From NCBI GenBank assembly GCA_037962975.1, contig CM075669.1, positions 185,760,501 to 185,824,500 of the forward strand: a stretch of 64,000 nt of DNA, written 5' to 3'. Positions 36,301 through 47,400 of this stretch are shown one piece after another; the first letter of the stretch is position 1; every line of letters starts with the position of its first letter. The notes below the pieces were generated by a model. It searched no databases. It was not told the origin of the DNA and worked only from the letters and a program-made list of their open reading frames with translations. Made by a program: the position numbers and the translations under genes. This DNA is from Clitoria ternatea. Taxonomy: Eukaryota; Streptophyta; Magnoliopsida; Fabales; Fabaceae.

Positions 36301-37805
36301 TGGAGAAATTCCGAGACATGAACTTGCATGTGGACGTTTCCTCGTCTCGGAAAATTACATTGAAGATTGCCAATGAGTTTCTGAAATTGGTATTTGAACA
36401 GTAGGAGTCAGATCCCTACTTGGCTGAGATGAAGGAGACTCAGGCTAAGGGTAAGGAATTGTCTCTAACCGAAGGATCGGATGAAATTTTCTGAGTGAAG
36501 GGCAAAATATATGTACCGGGTGAAGGAGAATTAAGGAGAATGGTACTCGATGAGGCCCACAAGAGCCTGTTAAGCATTCACCCGGGTACTACGAAGATGT
36601 ACCACGATTTATAACTGTAATTCTGGTGGCCCGGATTGAAGAGAGATGTAGTGGATTATGTGGCTCGGTGTATCGTCTGTCAAAAATAAAAGGTCAAGCA
36701 CCAGAAGCCGTATGGTGCGTTGCAGCCCCTTGAGATCCCCGTATGGAAATGGGACTCAATTGCTATGGACTTTGTAATGGGATTGCCTAGGACCCGAGCG
36801 GGTTATGATGCCATTTGGGTCATTGTCGACCGATTGATGAAAACTGCACACTTTCTGCCTGTAAACATGAGATATCCGTTACAGAAATTAGCCCAGATCT
36901 ATATTCGAGAAATTGTCCGACTGCATGGTGTGCCGACTTCTATCGTGTTGGACAGGGACCCTAGATTCACGTCCCGGTTTTGGACAAGCCTACACCAGGA
37001 GTTAGGCACGAAGCTTTGGTTGAGTACCGCCTACCATCCCCAGTCGGATAGGCAATCTGAGCGAATGATACAAAGTTTGGAGGACTTACTGAGGGCGTGT
37101 GTGTTGGAGCACGGTGGTAGTTGGGAGCAGTACCTCCCTCTGGTCGAATTCACATATAACAATAGCCACCACAGCAGCATTGGCATGGCACCCTATGAAG
37201 CACTGTATGGTCAGAAATGTCAAACCCCACTCTGTTGGTCGGAAACTGGTGAAAGTTTGTTGTTGGGGCCGGGAATTGTGAAACAGACTTCAGAACAGAT
37301 CCAAGTAATTTGGGAAAAGATGAAGGCGTCTCAGGACAGGCAGAAAAGCTATCATGACAAACGAACCAAACCACTTGAGTTTTTAGTCGGAGATAGGGTG
37401 TTCCTAAAGATTTCACCGAGTAAAGGAGTCAGACGAGCCTTGAAGAGTAAGAAGTTGAACCCCCGATACATTAGACCATATGAAATATTGGAGCGGGTCG
37501 GTTCTGTGGCATACCGGATAGCATTACCAACTCACCTATCCCGATTGCATAAAGTGTTTCATGTGTCTCAACTAAAGAAGTATCTACCCGATTCCACCCA
37601 TGAAATGTTGGATGATGAAGTGGAGATCAAAGAGGATTTGACCACCATGGCTATACCGACTAGGATTGTGGATCGGTCGGTAAAACGTTTGAGGAGCAAG
37701 GATGTACAACTGGTCGAAGTAGCGTGGCAGGAAAATGGGTGTACTTCTTATACCTGGGAACGCGAGGATGCCATGAGGCAGCAATACCCCGAGTTATTTG
37801 TCTAA
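33396..37805 (+). pseudogene. gag-pol of element A (gag, protease, RT, RNase H, integrase, chromodomain)
   Basis: A single frame runs from ATG 33396 (MANRHSMEAI) to the stop after 37802. In order: gag domain (residues ~40-190), zinc knuckles CFRCGGDHFAWEC and CFHCNERGHVRPDC (34178-34280), protease FDSGATHSFIADD (~34536), reverse transcriptase (~34990-35700), RNase H (YCDASGLGLGCVL, ~35920), integrase zinc finger (36560-36690), the integrase core (AMDFVMGLP; VLDRDPRFTSRFW; AYHPQSDRQSERMIQ) and a chromodomain-like tail (CTSYTWEREDAMRQQYPELF). Stops interrupt it at 33465, 35196, 35463, 36402, 36492, 36612, 36618 and 36687. The RT catalytic box reads FIDN: the second Asp codon is AAT at 35487-35489. 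The protein would copy and integrate the element; this copy is inactive. Confidence 0.93.
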
Positions 37806-37843
37806 GGTAAGATACCGTTTGAATTTCGAGGATGAAATTCTTT

Positions 37844-37856
37844 GAGAGGGGGAGAA
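37844..37856 (+). other. Polypurine tract of element A
   Basis: GAGAGGGGGAGAA directly before the 3' LTR (one T between) primes plus-strand synthesis in this class. Confidence 0.9.
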
Positions 37857-37857
37857 T

Positions 37858-39202
37858 TGTAACATCCTGATTTAAAAATTAAATACCGAATGAGATTAAG
37901 CCACTAAACTAAAAAATAATTGCACAAGTATAAATTATTTATTAATTAATTTTAACTTAAGAAATTAATGGCTGATTGATTGTGATTTGTGTGTGTGACA
38001 CGTGAAGAACTGCTGTTTCATGTTCTCCCACCCCACTCCCTCCATCCTACGGGTATATGTTCAGAAGCCTCAACGACTGTCCATTCACTTGAATTCCTCG
38101 AGACCTTCCCTCTTCTTCTACTTTTCTTCTTCTTTCTTCTTCTCTGTCCCCTATTTTTCGTAACATCACGACTGTGGTGAAGTGGAGAACCTGAGAGTCC
38201 CACTACTGGTGAGGAGCAATCGTTCGAGTGGAAGAAGAACAGCTTCCTGTTCCCAAGCTGACTAAAGGGTATAACTGTGTTCGACGGAGACTGAACGAGT
38301 GAGAGTGGTGGACGAAGCAAACAGAGGCAACGGACCAACATCGGGAAACAGAGGAACTCCTTGAATCCCTTCAGTAGGTAGGGGGCGCTTTGCATCTCAA
38401 ATGCATAGTTTGTGAATAGTCTCCGGGTGAAGTATTACCCGTGCATGTGTGTTTGAGAATATGGTAACTATGTAATATATATGATTGACAACTTTTGAAT
38501 ACCGAGGGCGTGTGATAGTTGAGTCTGATGGTAGTTTTTATATTTAATGCATGGGATTATGAGTTATGCTGTTAGATATATGAATGCATGTAAGAGTTAT
38601 GGGATTGTGTGTGAATCGAGTGCATGTGTCTAAAGTTTGTCGTACTGAGTCCGGTTGGTTATCTCACTCACGAATGCATGAGGTGGGGATCTCTGATACC
38701 GAGAGTATGTGTGTGACTACTGACTAGTTTCAGCTGGGATGTTATATTAAAAATATGAGATGCGAGTCGCTGTGTATGTTGATATGATTTCTGAGTGCTT
38801 TGTATTGGGAGACAGTGGGTAGATCCCGATTACTATCTTATATTAATATGCATGTGAATGCTAGGGATGAAATCTGTTGTGCTTGTGTGATGATGAATGA
38901 GTTACATGCAGAGTGTTGTTATAATGAGGAAAAAGGGGTACTGTTGTATTGATAAATATGTGTGAAATATAATTGATAGACCTTGGGTTGGACTCAAGGC
39001 AAGCCTACCGGGTTGGACTCGGGGCTGCCCGTAACACTTCCGTTGTCGCTTGGAGTGACTGTGTTACGTGTGAGGGCAAACGGTTTGGTACCAGTAAAAT
39101 GGCCGGATCAGCTTGGAGCTGAGGAAAAAGGCTTGGAGCCTATTTTGCAACGTAAAAATTTGTAATAAGGGGGTCGGATCCGACTGTAATGGATATGTAT
39201 AC

Positions 39203-39244
<42 letters not shown>

Positions 39245-40554
39245 TTATACTTTGATGAGCTCATTGCGTTGCATGTGCATGTATCGGGAATAATATGATC
39301 CATATAGCTGTGTATTAAATGTATGAATTCCGATTGCATGATATTGTTGTATGTAGATATATTGAATGGCAGTTCATATTATAAATGATTGAGATGTGAT
39401 GCTGTAAAGTGGAAGACTTGAGGATTTCCGAGTCACTAACTGTCATTTTATATGTAAAAGCTCACCCCTGCTGTGGCTATATTTCAGTGGACGTCACTCG
39501 GAATGATGAATGATGGAAGAGCACCTGTTCTATGAGGTGAACTGTGCAGCAGACGTGTATATAATTGTATATACTGTGTAAAAAGTGTTGTTAAGCCTTG
39601 GCCGGCTCTTAATATAATATTTTGTCAGGATATGTTAGAATTGAACTCTCTTAGTATTGAGAGCGGCACTAAATTTATATATATATATATATACATGTGA
39701 TGTTATGTGTTTAATCTTGATCAGTAAATAATGTGGCAGGCGAATGTCAAAGTAGGTACCTTACATTCTATCGAATAACTAGAACTTGCGTAATTCCGAG
39801 TGAAGGAGGGAGTTAAGGTAAGTATGAGTGAGGTGATACACGAATCCCCTTCTGAGTGGTGAGAGATTGGGTCAAGTCTGAGTAGGTTATATCATTAAAG
39901 AATATTCCGAGTGGAGTATGATTGTGGAGACCCCTTCAGGGTGAAGGAAGATCTATGTGTTCCCCGAGTGAGAGAAGTAAATATATGCCGAGTGACGAAT
40001 GTGAAATGCATTCCGAATGAGTTAAGGTTGAAATATACCAAGTGGTAGTTGATTGAAAGTTATTCCGAGTGAGGGAAGTTTATGGATTCCGAATAGAATA
40101 ATTACTCTTTTCCGAGTGGATCTTATGTGTGTGACCTATGTGGATAAACATAAGGAATTAAATATGGGCTTCAGAGGGAGGCATGTTGGTTAGGGTTATT
40201 TTCCCGAATGGATGGGATCCCAGATTCTGAGTAATGGGAATTTCCGAGTGGGGCTTCTCGCCTCAGCGAATAAGGATTCGCTCCCGCGAGTGTGAATGGA
40301 TGGAAGGCTTTTTAGGCTAGCTTCGCTTAAGCGAATGAGTGTTCACCCAAGCTTGTTGGGCTGTCTCGCTCAAGCGGAGTTGGATCTCGCTTGAGCGAGT
40401 GAACGTTTTGTGAGGGCTCGCTGAAGCTTGTATTCCGCTGTCGGTTTTGCTTCCTTGCCTTTGTGTTGTTTTTAAATTATCCGACTGCTTAGTTTATTTT
40501 TGAGAAAATTTTCCCTTGTTTCAAATTCATTTTTAATTAAGTAAGGATGTTTCA
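37858..40554 (+). repeat. 3' LTR of element A
   Basis: 2697 bases. Matches the 5' LTR throughout; the main length difference is the (TA)n run at ~39205-39242. Word arrays occur as in the 5' copy (CCGAGTG at ~39790-40260, CGCTYRAGCG at 40257-40437). Confidence 0.95.
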
Positions 40555-40559
40555 GTTGG

Positions 40560-41459
40560 ATCCCCGAGGACCATTGGGACGGGATGGTCCAGAAGCGGGG
40601 TGGTGTGTTGTTCTAGCAGACGAGTGCTCGGAATAAGGCAAACAGTGCTGCCGATGCTGCAGCATCAGTTTACACTGGGGTAGCATTTCAACCCTCGAGC
40701 ACAAGAAACGATTTGTAAGTCTATTTATGTTAAACATTTTTATTATGATTAGTCTGACATGTTTAGGAATAATAACTTCAGTGCTTGTTGTCCACTACAG
40801 GAGCTGAGGGAGCACCTCGAGCCTTCTTTGTTTGAGGTCATGCAAATGACCAAGAAGAATAAAGCCGGTGCATGGGTAAACCAGAAGACTACATACCTAG
40901 CGGTATTTACTTTTAACTTATATATGCTTATAATTTACAAATCAACTTACTAATCCTATTAGTGTTTTTGAATTTACAGGAAGCGTATCAGGCTAGGAGG
41001 GCCGAGAAGAAGGCGGACTTGGTGGCTTCGACTCCTGAGGGGGAGGTTCCTCCCACCCTGTCTTATTCCAACGACAACGCCATCTATATGGAGGCTGTTG
41101 GTGGCGTGAACAAGAAAGGGAGGATCTTTGGATTGGGCATCGTCGGCACGCAGTTGGTGAAAAAGGGGAAGAGTTCTTCCTCTTCCTCTTCATCTGGCCT
41201 TCCGACTAAAGTTGTTCAGGTAATTCAAAACCTGAACAATGAGCTACAGGAGGAGCGACGTCAAAGGCAGCTTTTGGAGGAGCAGGCCGAGGCAGACTAA
41301 CAGCGGGCTGAGGATGATCGACAGCGGGCCGAGGAGCAGCACGTCGAGACTTGTCGATAACTTGCTCAGCAGCAGGAGCTACTGATGTAGTTGATGGCGA
41401 AGCTACCTCCCCTCACTTCCCAGTCACCACTACCACCACCACAAGATCCCCCACCACCA
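40560..41459 (+). pseudogene. F second gene, Transposase_24 family, 3' exons
   Basis: Begins in the interrupted exon (IPEDHWDGMVQKRGGVLF, TAG at 40614, then a segment ending YTGVAFQPSSTRND before a GTAAGT donor at 40715). Exon ~40801-40902 encodes ELREHLEPSLFEVMQMTKKN. A last exon from ~40980 encodes EAYQARRAEKKADLVASTPEGE and GRIFGLGIVG, a serine run, and a glutamine/glutamate-rich coiled-coil-like tail with further stops (41298, 41358, 41388). The conserved Transposase_24 core is recognisable; the stops make the gene inactive even without the insertion. Confidence 0.87.
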
Positions 41460-41859
41460 TGATTACTTTTTTATACTTTTTTATTATGTATAGACATTGT
41501 ATATTTGATTTATACTTTTTATATTATATTCTATTCAGTATTTATTTTATGTCATTCTTCATTTATTATTTTATTATATCAATATTAGATATTTGTAATT
41601 AAATTCAAAGAAAAATGCCTTATTGAGATTATTGCAAATAATTTAATCTATTTGATAATTAAATTTAATCCATCATTATGTTTTTAATAACAATTTAATA
41701 TTAAAATAAAAAAATTCAAAATTTAATTATCAAAATTTCTAGTATAAAAAGCAAGCATTCAGCGAATAGAAAATATTATTCAAAATTTCTAGTTTAAAAT
41801 TAAATTAACAAAACCTATAAATATTGAACAGGTTAAAAAACTATTTTAAAAATAAAAAA
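41460..41859. other. AT-rich 3' flank of F's second gene
   Basis: No gene seen; probably 3' untranslated and spacer sequence of F. Confidence 0.5.
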
Positions 41860-42364
41860 TATTATTAGCGATGGCTAGGGGGCGTCGCTGTATGGTTACA
41901 AACAACGACGGATAGTTGGTGGCCGCTGTATTGTTAACATAGCGACGGCCATTAGACGTCGCTGTTTAGGTTGTCGGTATCTGGTTACAATGGAGCGATG
42001 GAGTCCTGGGTCGCTAACAGTTACAAATGAGCAACGGCCACTAGGTGGTCGCGATATGGTTACAAATGAGCGACGGAGGGATGGCGTCGCTTTCTGGTTA
42101 CAACGTAACGACGACGTTACGTGGTCGCTACAAGTAACCATTAGCGACGGTGGCCGTTAGCAACGCAGGGACCATTTTAGTGACGGCAATATGGCGTTGA
42201 AAATGTAGCGACGGAAGTATTCATTGTCGCTGTTCTGTCTGCGACCAAGGTTTTAGCGATGGGCTCGTTGTCGTCTTAAATGTCATTGCTAACCATTTTA
42301 GCGATGACAATGTCATAAAATAGTGACCGGTTTTATCCATCGCTAACAGGTTTTTTTTGTAGTG
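41860..42364 (-). repeat. Right subterminal repeats and terminal inverted repeat of F
   Basis: About fifteen copies of (T)AGCGACGG or its complement, many as palindrome-like pairs, then the terminus TTTTTTTTGTAGTG ending at 42364 (reverse complement CACTACAAAAAAAA). GTT follows. Confidence 0.9.
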
Positions 42365-42367
42365 GTT
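42365..42367. other. Target-site duplication GTT of F (right copy)
   Basis: Matches GTT at 10227-10229; with one copy removed the Athila frame reads through. Confidence 0.8.
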
Positions 42368-43853
42368 GAATATTTAAATGAGGAAGAGGAAAGACAGATA
42401 GACAGGTGTTTGGAAGAACTTGAAAGAGGGAAAGACATTTCTCCCAAATCTAGAAAGATTGAGGAACTCTAAGAAACACTTGTTGAACAAGTCCAGAGAC
42501 TAGAGCTCAAAGTTTTGCCTTCACACCTCAAGTATATCTTTCTAAAGGAAGGTAATCTTAAACCAGTTATCATTAGTAATTCATTAACTAAACAGAAGAA
42601 GAAAGACTGGTGAAGGTGCTAAAAAAGAATCAAGAAGCAATTGAGTGGACACTTGAAGATCTGAAAGGTATAAGCCCATCTTATTGCATGCCATGGATTT
42701 TATTAGAAGATGATTTCAAGCTTGTAGCCTAACCTCAAACACGCCTCAATCCCACTATGAAAGATGTAACAAAGAAAGAGGTTCTAAAATTCCTGAAAGC
42801 AAGTATCATCTATCATATTTCTGATAGTGCATGGGTAAGTCTAGTCTAAGTGGTATCTAAAAGGGGAGGTATGACAGTAATTGTAAATGATAAAAATGAA
42901 TTAATCCCAACAAGAACTGTCACAAGCTGGAGAATGTGCATGGATTACAGAAAATTGAACCAAGCAACAAGAAAAGACCATTTTCCACTCCCTTTTATGG
43001 ACCAAATGCTTGAAAGATTGTTTGGACAGACTTATTATTGTTTTCTTGATGGTTATTCTGGATATAACCAAATTGTTATGGATCCTCTTGACCAAGAAAA
43101 GACTACTTTTACATGTCCTTTTGATATCTTTGCTTATAGAAAAATGTCATTTGGATTGTGCAATGCACCTACTACTTTTCAAAGATGTATGTTTACTATT
43201 TTTACAGATCTAGTTGAAAAAGCATAGAAATTTTCATGGATGACTTCTCAGTCTTTGGGAACTCTTTTGATACATGTTTATCAAATTTGGACACCGTACT
43301 GAGACGGTGTATTAATACAAATTTAGTCTTGAATTGGGAGAAGCGTCACTTCATGGTGACTGAAGGTATTGTACTTGGTCATAAGATCTCTGCAAAAGGT
43401 ATTGAAGTAGACCAAGTAAAAAGTAAGGTGATGCTAAACTCCCACACCCTATGAATATGAAAGGGATTAGAAGTTTTCTAGGACGTGCTGGGTTTTATAG
43501 AAAGTTCATTAAAGATTTTTCAAAAATTACTAAACCTTTGACAAACCTCTTAAACAAAGATGTTGAATTCAAATTTGATGTAGCATGTCTTAAAGCTTTT
43601 AATTCTTTAAAAGAAAAATTGATTTCTGCTCATGTTATTGTTGCCCCTAACTAGAATTTACCTTTTGAGCTTATGTGTGATGCAAGTGATTATGCTGTAA
43701 AAGCAGTTTTAGGAAAAAGGCATGAAAAGATTTTTAGGGTTATAAATTATGCTAGTAAGGTTTTGAATGAAAATCAAGTGAATTATGCCACTACTGAGAA
43801 AGAGTTACTAGCCATAGTGTATGCCTTGGAAAAATTTAGATCATATTTAATTA
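42368..43853 (+). pseudogene. Athila-type RT-RNase H of element D (3' part)
   Basis: Continues the polyprotein after F: a linker (LELKVLPSHLKYIFL), reverse transcriptase (MCMDYRKLNQATRKDHFPLP, CFLDGYSGYNQI, FGLCNAPTTFQR, FMDDFSVF) and RNase H start (MCDASDYAVKAVLG, TTEKELLAIVYALEKFRSYLI). Stops at 42471 and elsewhere, plus a 1-base loss near 43224 just before FMDD and a frame change near 43440, show it is dead. The frame ends abruptly at 43853 where the 5S-derived sequence starts; the rest of RNase H and the integrase are not in the window. Confidence 0.88.
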
Positions 43854-44200
43854 TGTAATGCTCTGGCCACTTTTCAAGAATGAACGAGTCTCCCCACAAA
43901 CTAACACGAGACCTTTCAAATGTGCTTTGTCCTCAATTACACACTTCCCAAGAACTTCTCAGGAGGTCACCCATCCTAGAATTACTCCAAGTTAAGCACG
44001 CCTAACCTTGGAGTCCTTAAGTGATAGGCCAGTGAAAAGGCTAATGCATTTGTTGGTATAAGTAGTACGAATTCATTCCTTTAAGCTATCCTTGACTGTA
44101 TAGTATTCAGTTTATTCATTCCTATACAATTTTTGGATCCCTCTCATTCTGGTATGTATTCAGTTTATTCATGTGTCCCTCCCACTAGAAGCCTGCCAGG
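43854..44200 (-). mobile_element. Cassandra-like TRIM LTR carrying a 5S rRNA-derived segment
   Basis: On the minus strand the region holds ~65 bases similar to the 3' half of plant 5S rRNA (complement of 43951-44015: CTCCAAGGTTAGGCGTGCTTAA, CTAGGATGGGTGACCTCCTG), including the internal promoter region. 5S segments inside an LTR are the hallmark of Cassandra elements. The minus-strand end GAGCATTACA falls at 43854. The start is uncertain: TGAATAAACTG after a purine-rich GTGGGAGGGACACA (44171) or TGGCAGG (44198). It interrupts the RNase H of D. No matching 5-bp duplication is visible on the right, because LTR G starts at 44201. Confidence 0.65.
43951..44015 (-). pseudogene. 5S rRNA-derived sequence
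   Basis: Keeps the box C-like TTAAGCGTGCTT region in altered form and the GGATGGGTGACCTCCTG block of 5S rRNA; the first half of 5S rRNA is absent or unrecognisable. Not a functional rRNA gene. Confidence 0.75.
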
Positions 44201-46011
44201 TGTAACATCCTGGATTTTAAGGAAAATAAATTTATTGGATAATGATAATTAATCATTTATGGTCAAATAATTATGGGAGATGTTGTTAGACATTAAAGGT
44301 GAATTATCGGTAAATTTAGATTTATCGGAACCGGATGAATTAATTAGATGTTTGATGGGTCTAAAATGCGTAGAAAATTATTGTGGTTAAGATGGTATAT
44401 TTAAAATGATTTTTAGTGTCAAGGAATTAATTAATAGGACTCGATGTAGAATATGAAACGGGGAAATTACGAACCAAATTGGAATAAAAGAAAATGAAAA
44501 ACTTCTTTTCTTTTCCTTTCAGTCGTGGTCTCTCTCCCTCCCATCTTTCACTCTTTTACCCAATGGATATGGGATTTTATGGCACAATGGACAAAAGCAA
44601 ATGAGACATGGTTTTACCCATTGGACAATGTCCAATTTTTATATATTTTCTCTCCCTTTTTCCCTTCAATTTCGGCAGCACACTCCTCTTTCTCTCCTTC
44701 TTCATTTTCCTCTTCTCTTCTACTCTCTTCACCTCCAAATCCGAAACCCACCCTCTTCTATACCCATTTTCATCAAAACTAATACAAAAGCTTGGATTTG
44801 TGAGGCTTGAATGACATCTATGGAGCTTGGGAGCTTGTGGGATCATCTCCTTTCTCTTCTTCACTCTCATTTTCGTTTTGGTGGAGCTTAAGCTTGAGGT
44901 AAGATTTCTTACCTCCATCTTGTTTTATTTATGGTTTTGAGTTGTTGAGTTGAAAATGGTGATGTTAGAAACCTTGCATGTGGGTGGAAATAGAGATCCT
45001 AGGCTTGAATGTTTGGAAAGGAAACCCTAAGTATTAATAACTTAGGGATTTTTGACCCACTTGATGATTTTGATGATTATGGATGTCTATGAATGGAGTA
45101 TATGAGAGGAATGGATTTTTAGAATCATTAAGATATATTAATGAGGTTGATGATATTTGTGTGTGAGTAGATTTGATGACTTGAGGAATAAATCTTGAGA
45201 ATGGGAAAATGATAGGCAATGTTAAGTGATGTTATTGGTAATAACAATAAAGGTGGATGACCATTGATAATGGATACTTGACTTGATGAAGTCTTAGGCC
45301 ATGATAAATGCCATAAGGGTTTATTGATTAGTGATGGCTTAAGAAAATCCATGGTGACTTAAGTTGAAATTGGATGCCTTGTGATGGCTTATTAATTTCA
45401 TGTACATATGTGTGTTGTTGATAGGATCGTATTCCGGACGATGATGCATAATAATCAAAGCAATCGGAGCGTTGGAATTGCGGTTCTTCTCTCGAGGTAG
45501 GAGAGGAGTTTGCATTTCAAATTGCATGAGTGAATTAATTGTTTATTATGTATATGTTGAACTCATGCAATGCCTTGCCAAGAATGTCTTATGTGATTAA
45601 TTTGATGAAGTGATGAATGATGGCTTGGCTTATGTTATTTGTTATGAAAATTGTATGTATTCATATAGTATTGAAAATAAGTGGCTAATGGTCCCTTGGT
45701 TGGACATAATCAAAATAAGGGTGATAAATTATGAATGAATGAACCACATGATTGTAAAGAATTGTTTTGAAGTGGTTATGTGGAAAGATGGATGAAGGAA
45801 TAGTGTGGGTTATAGATAAACCCTTTTCCCTTGTAAAGTTAAATAAGAAACAGTGATTGATGAGGTGGAATGAGGATTTTCCGAGTAAGAATGAGTAGGA
45901 AGAGAGTTATATATACCTCATGTGATGTGTATGGTGTATTGGAGGTGATTCAGTTGGCTTAGAATGAGATTCCAAGTGTTAGAACTTCATTACTGCATAA
46001 GACCTGATAGT

Positions 46012-46262
46012 CTCACTCAAGCGTGGTGAGATCTCGCCCAGGCGAGAGTCCTTTGCTTCAGTGAATTAGCTACTGGAGTCAATTCGCCCAGGCGAATTGA
46101 GCTTCACCCGAGCGAGGCCGAAGGAATTAGCCACTGGTCTGATTTCGCTCAAGCGAAAGGCCAGTTCGCTCAAGCGACAATGTTAGTAGATCTGGGATTT
46201 AGCTACTGGGTGAAATCCGCTTGAGCGAAGGATCTTGGGGGATGGTGTTCGCCCAGGTGAGA
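46012..46262. repeat. Palindromic CGCTYRAGCG array in LTR G (first)
   Basis: Units such as TTCGCTCAAGCGAA, CTCGCCCAGGCGAG and TTCGCCCAGGCGAA; the stretch is followed by the CCGAGTG array. Confidence 0.8.
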
Positions 46263-46289
46263 CGATCGAATGAAGGATAAGTGAGCTCC

Positions 46290-47220
46290 TGGACGAATCC
46301 CGTTCGAGTGGGAGTTTTGAAGATAAATTAAGATATGGTGAAGTTCTGAGTGAACTCCGAGTGAACCACCTCCGTGGTGAGGAGTTTTGTGATGGTCTGA
46401 TTAAGATATAACCTGAGTGGTTAAGACTTAAGTAAGCCCGAGTGGGACTTAACTTAATGGTTTTCCCTGAGTGAATAAGATGATATATACCGAGTGAATC
46501 TGGCTAGAATATTCCGAGTGATGAATGATTGTGGAGACCTCTTCTGAGTGAAGGAATGTCTAAGTGTTCTCCGAGTGAGAGAAGTGAAGATATACCGATT
46601 GGTGAATATGTAACACATTCCGATTGTGTTGAGGCTGAAATATACGAGTGGTATTTGATTGGGAGTCATTCCGAGTGAGGAGATTTTATGGATTTCGAGT
46701 GGAATAGCCATCATTCCCGAGCGGATCTTGTGTGTGACTTTCCTAGATAAAAATAAGGAATTGTGTATGAGCTTTCGAGGGAGGCATGTGTGTTGGGGTC
46801 GATCCCGAGTGAATGGAACCCCTGATTCCGAGTGAAGGAATACCGAGTGGAACCCTGTGTGAGTGAAGACTCAGATTTAGAATGAATTTACCGAGTGAAA
46901 GTCTGAGTGAGTGATGGTCGGTCTTGTATTAAGTTTACCGAGTGAGAGACTGATTGAGATGACTCAGTTTTGGAATGAAATTGCCGAGTAAAAGATTGAT
47001 TGAGAGATGACTCGGATTTGGAATTAATTGGCTGAGTGAATGATGGGTCGGTCAGGATTACTTTGTTGAGTGAAAAACCTGAGTGCCTTGAGCCGGTTTC
47101 AAGGAGATCCTGCCGAGTGAAAACCTGAATGTTGGGAGTCGGTTTTGATTGATTTTACCGAGTGAACAACCGAGTGAGATGAGTCGGTTTTGAATTAATT
47201 TACTGAGTGAAAACCGAGTG
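46290..47220 (+). repeat. CCGAGTG word array in LTR G
   Basis: More than thirty copies of CCGAGTGA/G or CTGAGTGA in ~930 bases, spaced 10-40 bases apart. It is the longest such array in the window. Confidence 0.85.
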
Positions 47221-47246
47221 TGGAAATGATTACTGGATGATTCTGG

Positions 47247-47400
47247 CTCGAGCGAGTGGACGAATGAAAAGGCGTTTCGCCCGAGCGAGTGAGCTTTGGG
47301 GACGCTACTGAGGATGATTCGCTTACGTGAAAGGGGTCGCCCAAGCGAGACCTGTTGATCTCGCTTAAGCGGAGGAGAATCTCGCTTGAGCGAGTTTCCA
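47247..47400. repeat. Palindromic CGCTYRAGCG array in LTR G (second)
   Basis: Units include CTCGAGCGAG, TTCGCCCGAGCGAG, CGCCCAAGCGAG, CTCGCTTAAGCGGAG and CTCGCTTGAGCGAG. Confidence 0.8.

Larger units (their letters stand above)
30395..40554 (+). mobile_element. Complete Tekay/Del-type Ty3/gypsy retrotransposon A (10.16 kb)
   Basis: Two LTRs (30395-33065, 37858-40554) with TGTAACATCC...GGATGTTTCA termini, a tRNA-iMet primer site, gag-pol in one frame, a polypurine tract and a perfect 5-bp duplication. The C-terminal chromodomain-like tail and the DSGATHSFI protease place it in the Tekay/Del chromoviruses. The LTR pair differs mainly by transitions plus a longer TA run in the 3' copy, so insertion is not very recent. 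All eight inactivating stops are point changes; there is no frameshift over 4.4 kb. Confidence 0.95.
10230..42364 (+). mobile_element. CACTA (En/Spm-type) DNA transposon F, interrupted by nested elements
   Basis: The right terminus is the reverse complement of CACTACAAAAAAAACC (ending at 42364). The left terminus reads CACCACTAAAAAACC (10230-10244), the same with two substitutions and one base fewer. Both ends are flanked by GTT (10227-10229, 42365-42367), the 3-bp duplication typical of CACTA elements, and removal of one copy restores the reading frame of the Athila polyprotein around it. Subterminal arrays of TAGCGACGG words lie at 18616-19200 and 41860-42350. Coding parts are a TNP2-type transposase with DUF4218 and DUF4216 (26100-29359) and a Transposase_24-type second gene (30060-30394 plus 40560-41459). 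Without LTR1 with LTR2 (8357 bp) and element A (10160 bp), F is about 13.6 kb. The transposase is broken, so F is not autonomous now. Confidence 0.9.

Noticed and set aside
43951..44015. Functional 5S rRNA gene
   Set aside because: Only about half of 5S rRNA is recognisable and it has many changes; it lies within a retroelement-like sequence.
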